A stretch of 64,000 nucleotides of DNA from Mesorhizobium waimense (GTDB lineage Bacteria; Pseudomonadota; Alphaproteobacteria; Rhizobiales; Rhizobiaceae). Under the pieces are notes generated by a model. It saw only the letters and a list, made by a program, of their open reading frames with translations, was not told the DNA's origin and made no database searches. The DNA lies in contig NZ_QZWZ01000006.1 of the NCBI RefSeq assembly GCF_003601975.1, positions 186,001-250,000 on the forward strand, in the 5' to 3' direction. Of the stretch, positions 56,144 through 64,000 are shown piece after piece (the stretch's first letter is position 1; each line of letters starts with the position of its first letter). The position numbers were made by a program, and so were the translations under genes.

Positions 56144-56872
56144 ATGACGGTACAGCAGGACATTCACAGTTCCGGTATTCCCGTCCTTTGCCTGTCTTGC
56201 GAGGCACGGCATCGCGGCGCCTGCGGTGCGCTCGACCCAGACCATTTGGTCGGGATGGCCAAGACCTCGTGGCGTCACAAAATCGAGCCCGGGGTCAAAC
56301 TGATCGGCGACGCCGAGGCCGTCGACAGCTATTCGAACGTGCTTTCAGGCGTGGTCAAGCTGACGAAAAGCCTTTCGGACGGCCGGCAGCAGATCGTCGG
56401 CCTCCAGTACGCACCGGATTTTCTGGGACGGCCCTTCAAGGTGGAAAGCCGGATCAACGCGGAAGCGGCTACATCTGTCTCCCTATGCTCGTTTCCGAAG
56501 GCGGCGGTCGAGCGGATGATGAAGGAATCACCGGAGCTCGAGCATCGCCTATTCAAGCAGACGTTGATCGAACTCGACGCAGCCCGCGAATGGATGGTGA
56601 CTCTGGGGCGCAAGACGGCACCAGAAAAGGTGGCGAGCTTTCTCCTCACGATCGCCCGGAATATCGATCGCACTGTTGATCCGGCGGCCACGTCGGCGCG
56701 CTTCGATCTGCCGCTGACGCGTGTCGACATCGCTGACTTCCTGGCACTTAGGTTCGAGACCGTGAGCCGACAGCTGACGCGATTGCGGGCTGACGGCATA
56801 ATCCGGATCGAGAACAATCGCCATGTGACGGTGGACAACATGAGCCGGCTGGAACAGCGCTGCGGCGGCTGA
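56144..56872 (+). CDS. fnrN: FnrN-type oxygen-sensing CRP/FNR regulator
   Basis: 242-aa regulator. The N-terminal C16-x2-C19-x7-C27 (CLSCEARHRGAC) plus C115 form the [4Fe-4S] oxygen sensor. The HTH near residues 190-220 (TRVDIADFLALRFETVSRQLTRLRADGII) carries the E-x2-S-R recognition pattern. It would activate hemN, itself and the fix genes below. The ATG at 56144 has only a weak ribosome site. Confidence 0.9.
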   Translation: MTVQQDIHSSGIPVLCLSCEARHRGACGALDPDHLVGMAKTSWRHKIEPGVKLIGDAEAVDSYSNVLSGVVKLTKSLSDGRQQIVGLQYAPDFLGRPFKVESRINAEAATSVSLCSFPKAAVERMMKESPELEHRLFKQTLIELDAAREWMVTLGRKTAPEKVASFLLTIARNIDRTVDPAATSARFDLPLTRVDIADFLALRFETVSRQLTRLRADGIIRIENNRHVTVDNMSRLEQRCGG

Positions 56873-56902
56873 GGCGCGCGACAACAGCTCTTTCAATAAG
56901 AC

Positions 56903-57388
56903 CTAAGTGACGGAGCCTACGTCCCTTACTCCGAGCCGCGGCGGGACATGCTCTTCTTCGATCGCGATGTGCCGCCGCAAGCCTTTGAAGAAGCCGCGTA
57001 GCATGAACCCGACAGCTTCCGCTTTGTCTATTGGGCCACCATGGCCGATCGCCAGGAGTGTTTCGGCCACTTCGTCGGCGAAGCATTGATCCTCGACATG
57101 CTCGACGAGCAACCGGCTGGTGGAGGCAAGATTGGCCTCGGCCGAGGTCAAGCACGCCTCATACGCCGGGAAAATGACCGTCTCTTCGAACCTATGAACG
57201 TCACGGAGAAGTGAACGACCCGCGTTGCCTATGCCAAGACATTTGAGGCGATCGACGTTCGGCAAGCCATTGTTGATACTTTCCAGCGCCCGTCGCAGAG
57301 CCTCAGTTTTCCCGATACGCCGCCTATCATCACATCGTCCGGAATCGCCTCCAAGCCGGGCCGGGCCGGGGACGTCGGACTCTCTCAC
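56903..57388 (-). CDS. Hemerythrin-like HHE-domain protein
   Basis: 161-aa protein. Candidate iron ligands are in VHRFEETVIFPAYEACL, LLVEHVEDQCFADEV and LRRHIAIEEEHVPPRL, the HHE cation-binding pattern. The first expected His-containing helix is not clear. An alternative frame at the 5' end reads EAIPDDVMIGGVSG, so an N-terminal frameshift is possible. GTG start, uncertain. Placed between fnrN and fixN; a role in oxygen or NO handling is plausible. Confidence 0.65.
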   Translation of the reverse strand: MRESDVPGPARLGGDSGRCDDRRRIGKTEALRRALESINNGLPNVDRLKCLGIGNAGRSLLRDVHRFEETVIFPAYEACLTSAEANLASTSRLLVEHVEDQCFADEVAETLLAIGHGGPIDKAEAVGFMLRGFFKGLRRHIAIEEEHVPPRLGVRDVGSVT

Positions 57389-57477
57389 GAACAGGCGGCT
57401 CGTGCTGCGTTTTCTCAGTCAATCGCCACCTTCTGATTGCACCGAGCTCAATGCTGCCCAGTAAAAATCGTGCGGCT

Positions 57478-57491
57478 TTGACCTGGATCAT
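57478..57491. promoter_or_regulatory. FNR/FixK-type box upstream of fixN
   Basis: TTGAC CTGG ATCAT matches the consensus at 8 of 10 positions. It lies 76 bp before the fixN ATG, a spacing that fits class II activation with a transcription start near 57526. Confidence 0.65.
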
Positions 57492-57566
57492 GGCGGGCAC
57501 GCGGCGGCTCGGCAAGTAATGCACCGCGGATTTGGCGTCCACGGGAATTCGAGATCGGGACTTGCG

Positions 57567-59177
57567 ATGAAATTCGGCACAGAGATCGTCCTTTTGAGCC
57601 TGTTTGCTTTTGCCGCCCTTGTGGCCGCCGGCTTCGGCGTGGATGAAACTTTTCGCCAGCACATGTGGGTTTTGTTCTTCACCGTGGCTGGCTTCACCGT
57701 GATCCTGATGCGCAACACGGAGTTCAAGCCCGCCGCTCCGATCGACCCCACGGCCTACATGGACGGTCCGGTCCGCTATGGCGCCATCGCCACCATGTTT
57801 TGGGGTGTCGTCGGCATGCTGGTCGGCGTGGTCATCGCGCTGCAGCTCGCCTATCCGGACCTCAACATCCCACCATGGTTCAACTTCGGCCGCTTGCGGC
57901 CACTGCACACATCCGGCGTCGTTTTCGCCTTCGGCGGCAACGCGCTCCTGTGCACATCGCTCTATGTCGTGCAACGCACCTGCCGCGCGCGCCTGTTTGG
58001 CGGCAGTCTCGCCTGGTTCGTGTTCTGGGGCTATCAGCTGTTCATCGTCATGGCCGCGACCGGCTACCTGCTCGGTATCACCGAGAGCCGCGAATACGCC
58101 GAACCCGAATGGTATGTGGACCTTTGGCTCACCATCGTCTGGGTCGCCTACCTCCTGCTCTTCCTCGGCACCATCCTGAAGCGCAAGGAACCGCACATCT
58201 ACGTCGCCAACTGGTTCTACCTGTCCTTCATCGTGACCATCGCGATGCTGCATGTGGTCAACAATCTTTCGATGCCTGCATCGTTCCTGGGATCGAAAAG
58301 CTATTCCGCGTTTTCCGGTGTCCAGGACGCGCTGACGCAATGGTGGTACGGCCATAACGCCGTCGGCTTCTTCCTCACGGCCGGCTTTCTTGGCATGATG
58401 TATTACTTCGTGCCCAAGCAGGCGAACCGTCCGGTCTTTTCCTACCGGCTGTCGATTATCCATTTCTGGGCGATCATCTTTCTCTACATCTGGGCCGGCC
58501 CGCATCACCTGCACTACACCGCCTTGCCCGACTGGGCGCAGACGCTCGGCATGGCGTTTTCGATCATGCTGTGGATGCCGTCGTGGGGCGGGATGATCAA
58601 CGGCGTGATGACGCTGTCGGGCGCCTGGGACAAGCTCCGCACCGATCCGATCATCCGCATGATGGTGATGGCCGTCGCCTTCTACGGCATGTCGACCTTC
58701 GAAGGCCCGATGATGTCGATCAAGGCCGTCAACTCGCTATCACACTATACGGACTGGACGATCGGCCATGTCCATTCCGGAGCGCTCGGTTGGGTGGGCA
58801 TGATCTCGTTCGGTGCGATCTATTACATGGTGCCGAAGCTGTGGAACCGCGATCGACTGTATTCGCTGCGGCTCGTTACCTGGCACTTCTGGCTGGCGAC
58901 GCTCGGGATCGTGGTCTACGCCGCCGTCATGTGGGTCTCCGGCATCATGCAGGGCCTGATGTGGCGCGAATACGACGAGCAGGGCTTCCTGGTCTACTCT
59001 TTCGCCGAAACCGTCGCCGCCATGCATCCCTACTATGTCATGCGTGCCATCGGCGGTGCGATGTATCTGTCCGGTGCCCTGATCATGGCATGGAATGTCG
59101 CCATGACCATTCGCGGTTACCAGCGCAAAGAACAGCCATTGCCGGGTTCCGTGCCCGCCCTCCAGCCCGCCGAATAA
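57567..59177 (+). CDS. fixN: Cytochrome cbb3 oxidase subunit I (CcoN/FixN)
   Basis: 536-aa membrane catalytic subunit, about 12 helices. Haem/CuB histidines lie in [23 protein letters not shown] and [13 protein letters not shown]. It reduces O2 at low concentrations in micro-oxic or symbiotic growth. ATG at 57567 gives [15 protein letters not shown]. First gene of fixNOQP. Confidence 0.95.
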   Translation: MKFGTEIVLLSLFAFAALVAAGFGVDETFRQHMWVLFFTVAGFTVILMRNTEFKPAAPIDPTAYMDGPVRYGAIATMFWGVVGMLVGVVIALQLAYPDLNIPPWFNFGRLRPLHTSGVVFAFGGNALLCTSLYVVQRTCRARLFGGSLAWFVFWGYQLFIVMAATGYLLGITESREYAEPEWYVDLWLTIVWVAYLLLFLGTILKRKEPHIYVANWFYLSFIVTIAMLHVVNNLSMPASFLGSKSYSAFSGVQDALTQWWYGHNAVGFFLTAGFLGMMYYFVPKQANRPVFSYRLSIIHFWAIIFLYIWAGPHHLHYTALPDWAQTLGMAFSIMLWMPSWGGMINGVMTLSGAWDKLRTDPIIRMMVMAVAFYGMSTFEGPMMSIKAVNSLSHYTDWTIGHVHSGALGWVGMISFGAIYYMVPKLWNRDRLYSLRLVTWHFWLATLGIVVYAAVMWVSGIMQGLMWREYDEQGFLVYSFAETVAAMHPYYVMRAIGGAMYLSGALIMAWNVAMTIRGYQRKEQPLPGSVPALQPAE

Positions 59178-59187
59178 GGAGCCACAA

Positions 59188-59919
59188 ATGGGCTTGATGG
59201 ATAAACACGCGATCATCGAGAAGAACGCCACGCTTCTTCTCGTTGGCTCTCTGCTTGTGGTAACGGTCGGCGGCATCGTTGAGATCGCTCCGCTCTTCTA
59301 TCTCGACAACACGATCGAGAAGGTCGAAGGCATGCGGCCTTACTCGCCGCTCGAGCTCGCCGGACGCAACATCTATGTGCGCGAGGGCTGCTACCTCTGT
59401 CACAGCCAGATGATCAGGCCGTTCCGCGACGAAGTCGAGCGCTACGGCCACTACAGCTTGGCGGCCGAGTCGATGTACGATCATCCGTTCCAGTGGGGAT
59501 CGAAGCGCACCGGCCCGGATCTCGCGCGCGTCGGCGACCGCTACTCCAACGAATGGCACGTCCAGCATCTCAGCGCGCCACGCTCGGTGGTGCCGGAATC
59601 GATCATGCCGAGCTACGCGTTCTTGAAGGACGCGCAGATCGACGTGAAGGACTTCTCGACGCATCTGGTTGCGAATGCGCGCGTTGGCGTCCCCTACTCC
59701 GATGACATGATCACCAGCGCCAACGCCGATGTGATGGCACAGGCCGACCCGAGTGCCGACACGTCCGGCCTGGAGAAACGTTATCCGAAGGCCAAGCTTG
59801 GCGACTTCGACGGCAACCCCCAACAGGTCACCGAAATGGATGCCCTCGTCGCTTACCTGCAGATGCTCGGCACGCTGGTTGATTTCAAGACCTATGACGA
59901 AGCCGCCGGCTACCGCTGA
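59188..59919 (+). CDS. fixO: Cytochrome cbb3 oxidase subunit II (CcoO/FixO)
   Basis: 243-aa monohaem cytochrome c anchored by one N-terminal helix ([21 protein letters not shown]). The haem motif is C68-Y-L-C71-H72, and MPSYAFL carries the axial Met. It transfers electrons to FixN. AAGGAG precedes the ATG. Ten bases after fixN. Confidence 0.95.
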   Translation: MGLMDKHAIIEKNATLLLVGSLLVVTVGGIVEIAPLFYLDNTIEKVEGMRPYSPLELAGRNIYVREGCYLCHSQMIRPFRDEVERYGHYSLAAESMYDHPFQWGSKRTGPDLARVGDRYSNEWHVQHLSAPRSVVPESIMPSYAFLKDAQIDVKDFSTHLVANARVGVPYSDDMITSANADVMAQADPSADTSGLEKRYPKAKLGDFDGNPQQVTEMDALVAYLQMLGTLVDFKTYDEAAGYR

Positions 59920-59930
59920 GGAGAATGTCG

Positions 59931-60080
59931 ATGGATTACAATTTGATGCGGGAGTTTGCCGACAGTTGGGGCCTGCTCGCCATGGCGCTGTTCTTCATTG
60001 GCTGCATTGCCTTTGCGCTCCGACCCGGCAGCCGCAGGCAGGCCGATGAAGCCGCCCGGGTTCCTCTCGAGGAGGATTGA
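59931..60080 (+). CDS. fixQ: Cytochrome cbb3 oxidase small subunit (CcoQ/FixQ)
   Basis: 49-aa protein MDYNLMREFADSWGLLAMAL... with one helix (GLLAMALFFIGCIAFAL) and an acidic tail. ATG at 59931 chosen because AGGAG lies 7 nt upstream; ATG at 59925 is only 1 nt away from it. It stabilises the cbb3 complex. Lies between fixO and fixP. Confidence 0.9.
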   Translation: MDYNLMREFADSWGLLAMALFFIGCIAFALRPGSRRQADEAARVPLEED

Positions 60081-60082
60081 TG

Positions 60083-60946
60083 ATGAGCAACGAGCACGTC
60101 GACGAAATCTCAGGGATCGCGACGACCGGCCATGAGTGGGACGGCATCAAGGAACTCAACAACCCACTTCCGCGCTGGTGGGTGATCACCTTCTACGTCA
60201 CCATCGCCTGGGCAGCCGCCTATACGATTGCCTACCCCGCCTGGCCGATGCTCAGCTCCGCCACCAAGGGCGTTCTGGGCTTTTCCAGCCGAAACGACGT
60301 CAAGAAAGAACTTGCTGCTGCCGAAGCAGCCAAAGGCAATTACGTCGCAGCCATCGAGCAGAACACCGTATCCGAAATTGTTGCCAACGATGCACTGCGC
60401 GAATTCGCCGTCGCAGCCGGTGGCGCCGCCTTCAAGGTCAATTGTGTGCAGTGCCACGGCTCCGGCGCGCAAGGTTCCGCGGGCTTTCCCAACCTCAACG
60501 ACGACGACTGGCTGTGGGGCGGCAAGGCGGAGCAGATTCAGGAAACGATCATGCATGGCATTCGCTTTGCGTCCGACCTGGATACACGCGTTTCGGAAAT
60601 GCCCGCTTTCGGCGACATCATAACGCCCGAGCAGATCACTCAGGTCAGCGCCTATGTCGCCAGCCTATCGGGGGCTGTCAAAGACGCGAGCCTGGTCGAG
60701 CCCGGCGCCAGGGTCTTCGCCGAGAACTGCGTTGCCTGTCATGGCGACAAGGCACAAGGCAACAGGGAGCTCGGCGCGCCCAATCTGACCGATGCAATCT
60801 GGCTCTACGGATCCGGCGAGACCGCCATCGCCGCCCAGGTTCGCGCACCGAAGCATGGCGTCATGCCGGCATGGGCCGGGCGCCTCGGCCAGACCGCAGT
60901 CAAGGAACTCACAGTCTATGTCCATTCGCTTGGCGGCGGAGAATAG
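60083..60946 (+). CDS. fixP: Cytochrome cbb3 oxidase dihaem subunit (CcoP/FixP)
   Basis: 287-aa dihaem cytochrome c with GHEWDGIKELNNPLPRWWV before a single membrane helix. Haem motifs CVQCH (121-125) and CVACH (216-220). It accepts electrons from the bc1/cytochrome c pool. The ATG at 60083 has GGAGG 7 nt upstream; ATG 60080 overlaps the fixQ stop by one base. Confidence 0.94.
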   Translation: MSNEHVDEISGIATTGHEWDGIKELNNPLPRWWVITFYVTIAWAAAYTIAYPAWPMLSSATKGVLGFSSRNDVKKELAAAEAAKGNYVAAIEQNTVSEIVANDALREFAVAAGGAAFKVNCVQCHGSGAQGSAGFPNLNDDDWLWGGKAEQIQETIMHGIRFASDLDTRVSEMPAFGDIITPEQITQVSAYVASLSGAVKDASLVEPGARVFAENCVACHGDKAQGNRELGAPNLTDAIWLYGSGETAIAAQVRAPKHGVMPAWAGRLGQTAVKELTVYVHSLGGGE

Positions 60947-60983
60947 GATCGGAAGCCTATTCTCGGCCCTCCCCGCCAAGCGA

Positions 60984-61007
60984 CGAGGCCCGGCGCGCCG
61001 GGCCTCG
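60984..61007. terminator. GC-rich palindromic hairpin after fixP
   Basis: A perfect 24-nt palindrome built of CGAGGCCCGGCG and its complement, 37 bp after the fixP stop. No T-run follows. It likely ends or attenuates the fixNOQP transcript before fixG. Confidence 0.6.
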
Positions 61008-61157
61008 ACACATTCGGGCGTGCGGCGATTGTTCTGATTAATGGGGCGCTCCGTGTCGATGCGGCAAAACATGCTTAGCTCAGCATCTTGGACGTTACCC
61101 AAAGCAGACGAGTGCGGTTGCACGCCAATACCATCGGCGGCGCGCGAGGAGATGCCC

Positions 61158-62717
61158 GTGCTAGAGAAAACGCAGGTAGCACCCCACGCAGCCGAACAGG
61201 TCAACTCCGCCAAGACGCGGCAGCCGCTTTATGCCGCGCGCAAGAAGATCTTCCCGAAGCGGGCCTCCGGCCGCTTTCGCCAGTTCAAATGGCTTGTGAT
61301 GGCGATTACGCTGGGCATCTATTACCTCACGCCCTGGCTGCGGTGGGACCGCGGGCCATTCGCCCCCGATCAGGCCGTGCTGCTCGATCTCGCCAATCGC
61401 CGATTCTACTTCTTCTTCGTCGAGATCTGGCCTCAGGAATTCTACTATGTCGCCGGCCTTCTGATGATGGCCGGAATCGGTCTCTTCCTGATCACGTCGA
61501 CTGTTGGCCGGGCCTGGTGCGGCTATACCTGCCCACAGACCGTCTGGGTCGACCTCTTCCTGGTGGTGGAGCGCGCGATCGAAGGCGATCGCAACGCCCG
61601 TATGAAGCTTGACGCCGGGCCATGGACGATGCGCAAGCTGGTGCTGCGTCCAACGAAGCACGCCATCTGGCTGGTCATTGCGGCAGCCACCGGCGGCTCC
61701 TGGATCTTCTATTTCGCCGATGCGCCGACACTGGCCGGTGAGGTTTTCCGGGGCATCGCCGCGCCGGTCGCCTATGTCACCATCGCGGTGCTGACAGCGA
61801 CCACCTACACGATCGGCGGACTGATGCGCGAGCAGGTTTGCACCTATATGTGCCCGTGGCCCCGCATCCAGGCAGCCATGCTCGACGAGAACTCGCTTAC
61901 CGTTACCTACAATGACTGGCGCGGCGAGCCTCGCTCGCGCCATACCAAGAAGGCGCTGGCGGCCGGTCAGCCGGTCGGCGACTGTGTCGACTGCAATGCC
62001 TGTGTCGCCGTCTGCCCGATGGGGATCGACATTCGCGACGGCCAGCAGCTCGAATGCATCACCTGTGCGCTTTGCATCGACGCTTGCGACGGCGTCATGG
62101 AAAAACTTGGCAGGGAGCGCGGGCTGATCTCCTACGCCACGCTTTCCGACTACAACGCCAACATGGCGCTTGCGACTGCTGGCAGCACCACTCCCGTGAA
62201 CCCGGCGCTCATCAGGACCGCCAACGGCACTTTCTCGGATGGCCTGGCACACTTCCACCTTCGCAAGATCTTTCGGCTGCGCACCTTCATCTACCTTGGT
62301 GCATGGTCGGCGGTCGGACTGGCGCTGCTCATTTCGCTGCTCACGCGCGAGCGGCTCGAGCTGAACGTCCTGCATGATCGCAACCCGCAATTCGTCACGC
62401 TCTCCGACGGCTCTATCCGCAACGGCTACACCGTCAAGCTGCTGAACATGATCCCCGAGCCGAGGACTATCGTCGTCACCTTGCAAGGCTTTCCGGGCGC
62501 CGAGATGAGCGCGGTCGGCATCGAGCTTCCTCCCGCACGGTCGTTCGACACGCTGGTCGAGCCCGATCGGTTGAAGGTGCTCAAGGTTTTCGTGCGCCAG
62601 CCGGCGGGCCAGATCGAGGGAATCGCACAAAGTTTCAAGTTCCGGATCGAGGACAAGGCAGGCCTCGAGTCCGCCGAGTACACGGCCACGTTCAACGCAC
62701 CGGAGATCGCCAGATGA
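61158..62717 (+). CDS. fixG: FixG/CcoG 4Fe-4S membrane protein
   Basis: 519-aa membrane protein: about five hydrophobic segments, CGYTCPQTVW and CTYMCPWPR, then two ferredoxin-type cluster motifs (DCVDCNACVAVCP, CITCALCIDACD). CcoG reduces Cu(II) for cbb3 assembly (established for the family). The GTG at 61158 has AGGAG at 6 nt; ATG 61152 is directly adjacent to it. A further ATG at 61041 lacks a site. Confidence 0.9.
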   Translation: MLEKTQVAPHAAEQVNSAKTRQPLYAARKKIFPKRASGRFRQFKWLVMAITLGIYYLTPWLRWDRGPFAPDQAVLLDLANRRFYFFFVEIWPQEFYYVAGLLMMAGIGLFLITSTVGRAWCGYTCPQTVWVDLFLVVERAIEGDRNARMKLDAGPWTMRKLVLRPTKHAIWLVIAAATGGSWIFYFADAPTLAGEVFRGIAAPVAYVTIAVLTATTYTIGGLMREQVCTYMCPWPRIQAAMLDENSLTVTYNDWRGEPRSRHTKKALAAGQPVGDCVDCNACVAVCPMGIDIRDGQQLECITCALCIDACDGVMEKLGRERGLISYATLSDYNANMALATAGSTTPVNPALIRTANGTFSDGLAHFHLRKIFRLRTFIYLGAWSAVGLALLISLLTRERLELNVLHDRNPQFVTLSDGSIRNGYTVKLLNMIPEPRTIVVTLQGFPGAEMSAVGIELPPARSFDTLVEPDRLKVLKVFVRQPAGQIEGIAQSFKFRIEDKAGLESAEYTATFNAPEIAR

Positions 62718-63211
62718 GTGCCCGTTCGCAGAAATCCCGCGAGTTCACCGGCAGGCACATGCTGCTCACCATCCTCGGCTTCTTCGGGGTGGTGATCGGC
62801 GTCAACGTGACCATGGCAACGCTTGCCAGCACAAGCTGGACAGGCCTCGTCGTCGAAAACACCTATGTGGCCAGCCAGCAGTTCAATCGAAAGGCGGAGG
62901 AAGGTCGCATCCAAGCGGCGCTTGGCTGGATCGGCAAGCTGACGATCGCATGGGGCGAGGTCCGCTACGGCCTAAGCGATGCCGCCGGCAAGCCTCTTCC
63001 CCTGCACGCTGTGAAGGTTCTGTTTCGTCACCCGGCCTACGAGGCAGAGGACAAGGCCGTCATTCTGGCCTCTGCCGCGGGCCAGGAATTTGCCGCGCAG
63101 CACACGCCGAAAGATGGCGTCTGGATCGTCGAAATCGATGCCGATGCCGGCCTCGCCGAACCCTATCGCGACGTTCGTCGCATCATGATTTCCAAAGGGG
63201 CTATCCAATGA
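62714..63211 (+). CDS. fixH: FixH/CcoH assembly protein
   Basis: 165-aa protein with one N-terminal helix (HMLLTILGFFGVVIGVNVTMATLA) and a periplasmic domain (GVWIVEIDADAGLAEPYRDVRRIMIS). Needed for cbb3 assembly. ATG overlaps the fixG stop by 4 bp. Confidence 0.92.
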   Translation: MSARSQKSREFTGRHMLLTILGFFGVVIGVNVTMATLASTSWTGLVVENTYVASQQFNRKAEEGRIQAALGWIGKLTIAWGEVRYGLSDAAGKPLPLHAVKVLFRHPAYEAEDKAVILASAAGQEFAAQHTPKDGVWIVEIDADAGLAEPYRDVRRIMISKGAIQ

Positions 63212-64000
63212 GCTGCTGTGCACCGGGTGCCGAAATGGCATTGGACCTGGGCAGTGTGACATCCATCCTGCCCTCGAGTCAGGAAATCAAATTGGCAAGC
63301 CGCTCCCTCGGCGGAGGGCTTCGCCAGACCGATCTGTCGGTGCCAATGGTACATTGCGGCGCCTGCATACAGTCGATCGAGACGGCGATCGCCAAGCTCG
63401 ACCATGTCGATGCTGCTCGCGTCAACCTGTCGACGAAACGGGTTTCGATCCGCTGGCATGGAGAAGAGGTCCCGCCATTCGTAGCCACGCTTGGCCGGCT
63501 TGGCTACCAGGCGCATTTGTTCGATCCCGAGGTCGAAGAGAAGGACAAGACGCTCTCTGAACTGATCCGCGCCGTCGCGGTCGGTGGCTTTGCGGCGGGC
63601 AACATCATGCTGCTTTCCGTTTCGGTCTGGTCCGGTGCCGAAGGTGCCACGCGCGACCTGTTCCATTGGGTCTCGGCGCTGATTGCCATCCCTGCCTTGG
63701 CCTTTGCCGGGGGCATCTACTTCCGCTCGGCCTGGAACGCGCTTCGCCATGGCCGGATGAACATGGACGTCCCGATCGCGGTCGGTGTGTCGCTCGCCTA
63801 TGCCATGAGCCTCTACGAGACAATCAACCATGGCGACCATGCCTATTTCGACGCTTCTGTCTCACTGCTGTTCTTCCTCCTGATCGGCCGCACGCTGGAG
63901 CACGTGATGCGCGAGCGGGCCCGGACCGCGGTCAAAGGCCTGTCGCGGCTGGCCTCGCGCGGGGCCATGGTGCTGGGCGACGACGGCACGCGCGACTACC
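63208..64000 (+). CDS. fixI: FixI/CcoI copper-transporting P-type ATPase, cut by window end
   Basis: At least 264 codons. The N-terminal CGAC metal-binding motif (MVHCGACIQSIE) sits in an HMA domain. Membrane helices follow (VAVGGFAAGNIMLLSVSVW, WVSALIAIPALAFAGGIYF). The phosphorylation and ATP-binding domains lie beyond position 64000. It supplies copper to cbb3 oxidase. ATG overlaps the fixH stop by 4 bp. Confidence 0.92.
   Translation, partial: MSCCAPGAEMALDLGSVTSILPSSQEIKLASRSLGGGLRQTDLSVPMVHCGACIQSIETAIAKLDHVDAARVNLSTKRVSIRWHGEEVPPFVATLGRLGYQAHLFDPEVEEKDKTLSELIRAVAVGGFAAGNIMLLSVSVWSGAEGATRDLFHWVSALIAIPALAFAGGIYFRSAWNALRHGRMNMDVPIAVGVSLAYAMSLYETINHGDHAYFDASVSLLFFLLIGRTLEHVMRERARTAVKGLSRLASRGAMVLGDDGTRDY

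Noticed and set aside
61023..61080. Possible FNR box between fixP and fixG
   Set aside because: The best candidates, near GATTGTTCTGATTAA and TCGATGCGGCAAAA, have wrong spacing or too many mismatches.
61161..62630. Minus-strand ORF opposite fixG
   Set aside because: Antisense to a gene with unambiguous ferredoxin cysteine motifs.
1..64000. CRISPR array, rRNA operon or tRNA genes
   Set aside because: No regularly spaced short repeats and no recognisable rRNA or tRNA sequence were seen by eye; a tRNAscan-SE or CRISPR finder run would be decisive.

Overview
The window looks like the chromosome of a Mesorhizobium-type alphaproteobacterium (Hyphomicrobiales). This is inferred from family content: high GC, DUF1127/DUF3606/DUF982 small proteins, a Ros/MucR regulator lacking one zinc cysteine, several sugar ABC and LysR/GlxA/RpiR regulatory units, a micro-oxic fixNOQP-fixGHI block with fnrN and hemN, and an intergenic repeat typical of this genus. 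No rRNA or tRNA genes were recognised.

Region 1 (1-15.4 kb) is catabolic and accessory core. It holds a flavin monooxygenase fused to an NTF2-like domain facing a RidA/amidohydrolase pair, then small stress-type proteins. Next come a LysR gene divergent from a periplasmic beta-propeller, a HerA-like ATPase, an L,D-transpeptidase-like protein and an M20 peptidase. A GlxA-type AraC regulator is divergent from a methyltransferase/DUF1127/CMD/Popeye-like set.

Region 2 (15.8-26.1 kb) is a sugar or polyol island. An RpiR regulator, SDR, long-chain polyol dehydrogenase, TIM-barrel isomerase, binding protein, ATPase and two permeases lie on one strand, with a Gfo/Idh/MocA oxidoreductase divergent. 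Many junctions overlap by 4 bp. A perfect hairpin separates the binding-protein gene from the ATPase gene.

Region 3 (26.2-37.5 kb) has an MdtABC-type RND operon divergent from a MarR gene, with palindromic operators between them. A GYD protein, a DUF1127 protein and a PPOX-fold protein follow.

Region 4 (37.5-54.4 kb) is a degraded accessory island. It carries a cobalt-type nitrile hydratase (alpha, beta, accessory), a decayed recombinase-like ORF and a hipBA module whose antitoxin has an unusual repeat-containing N-terminal extension and a four-site operator array. It also has IS5-type transposase fragments, pieces of panC and panB, a frameshifted gabD and a Ros/MucR regulator. An intact, translationally coupled three-gene ABC-3C defence system is the most notable complete system. 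Two 49-bp direct repeats flank the hipBA/panC segment.

Region 5 (54.6-64 kb) is the micro-oxic respiration block: hemN, fnrN, a hemerythrin-like protein, the cbb3 oxidase operon fixNOQP, and fixGHI, with fixI cut by the window end. FNR/FixK-type boxes lie between hemN and fnrN and upstream of fixN.
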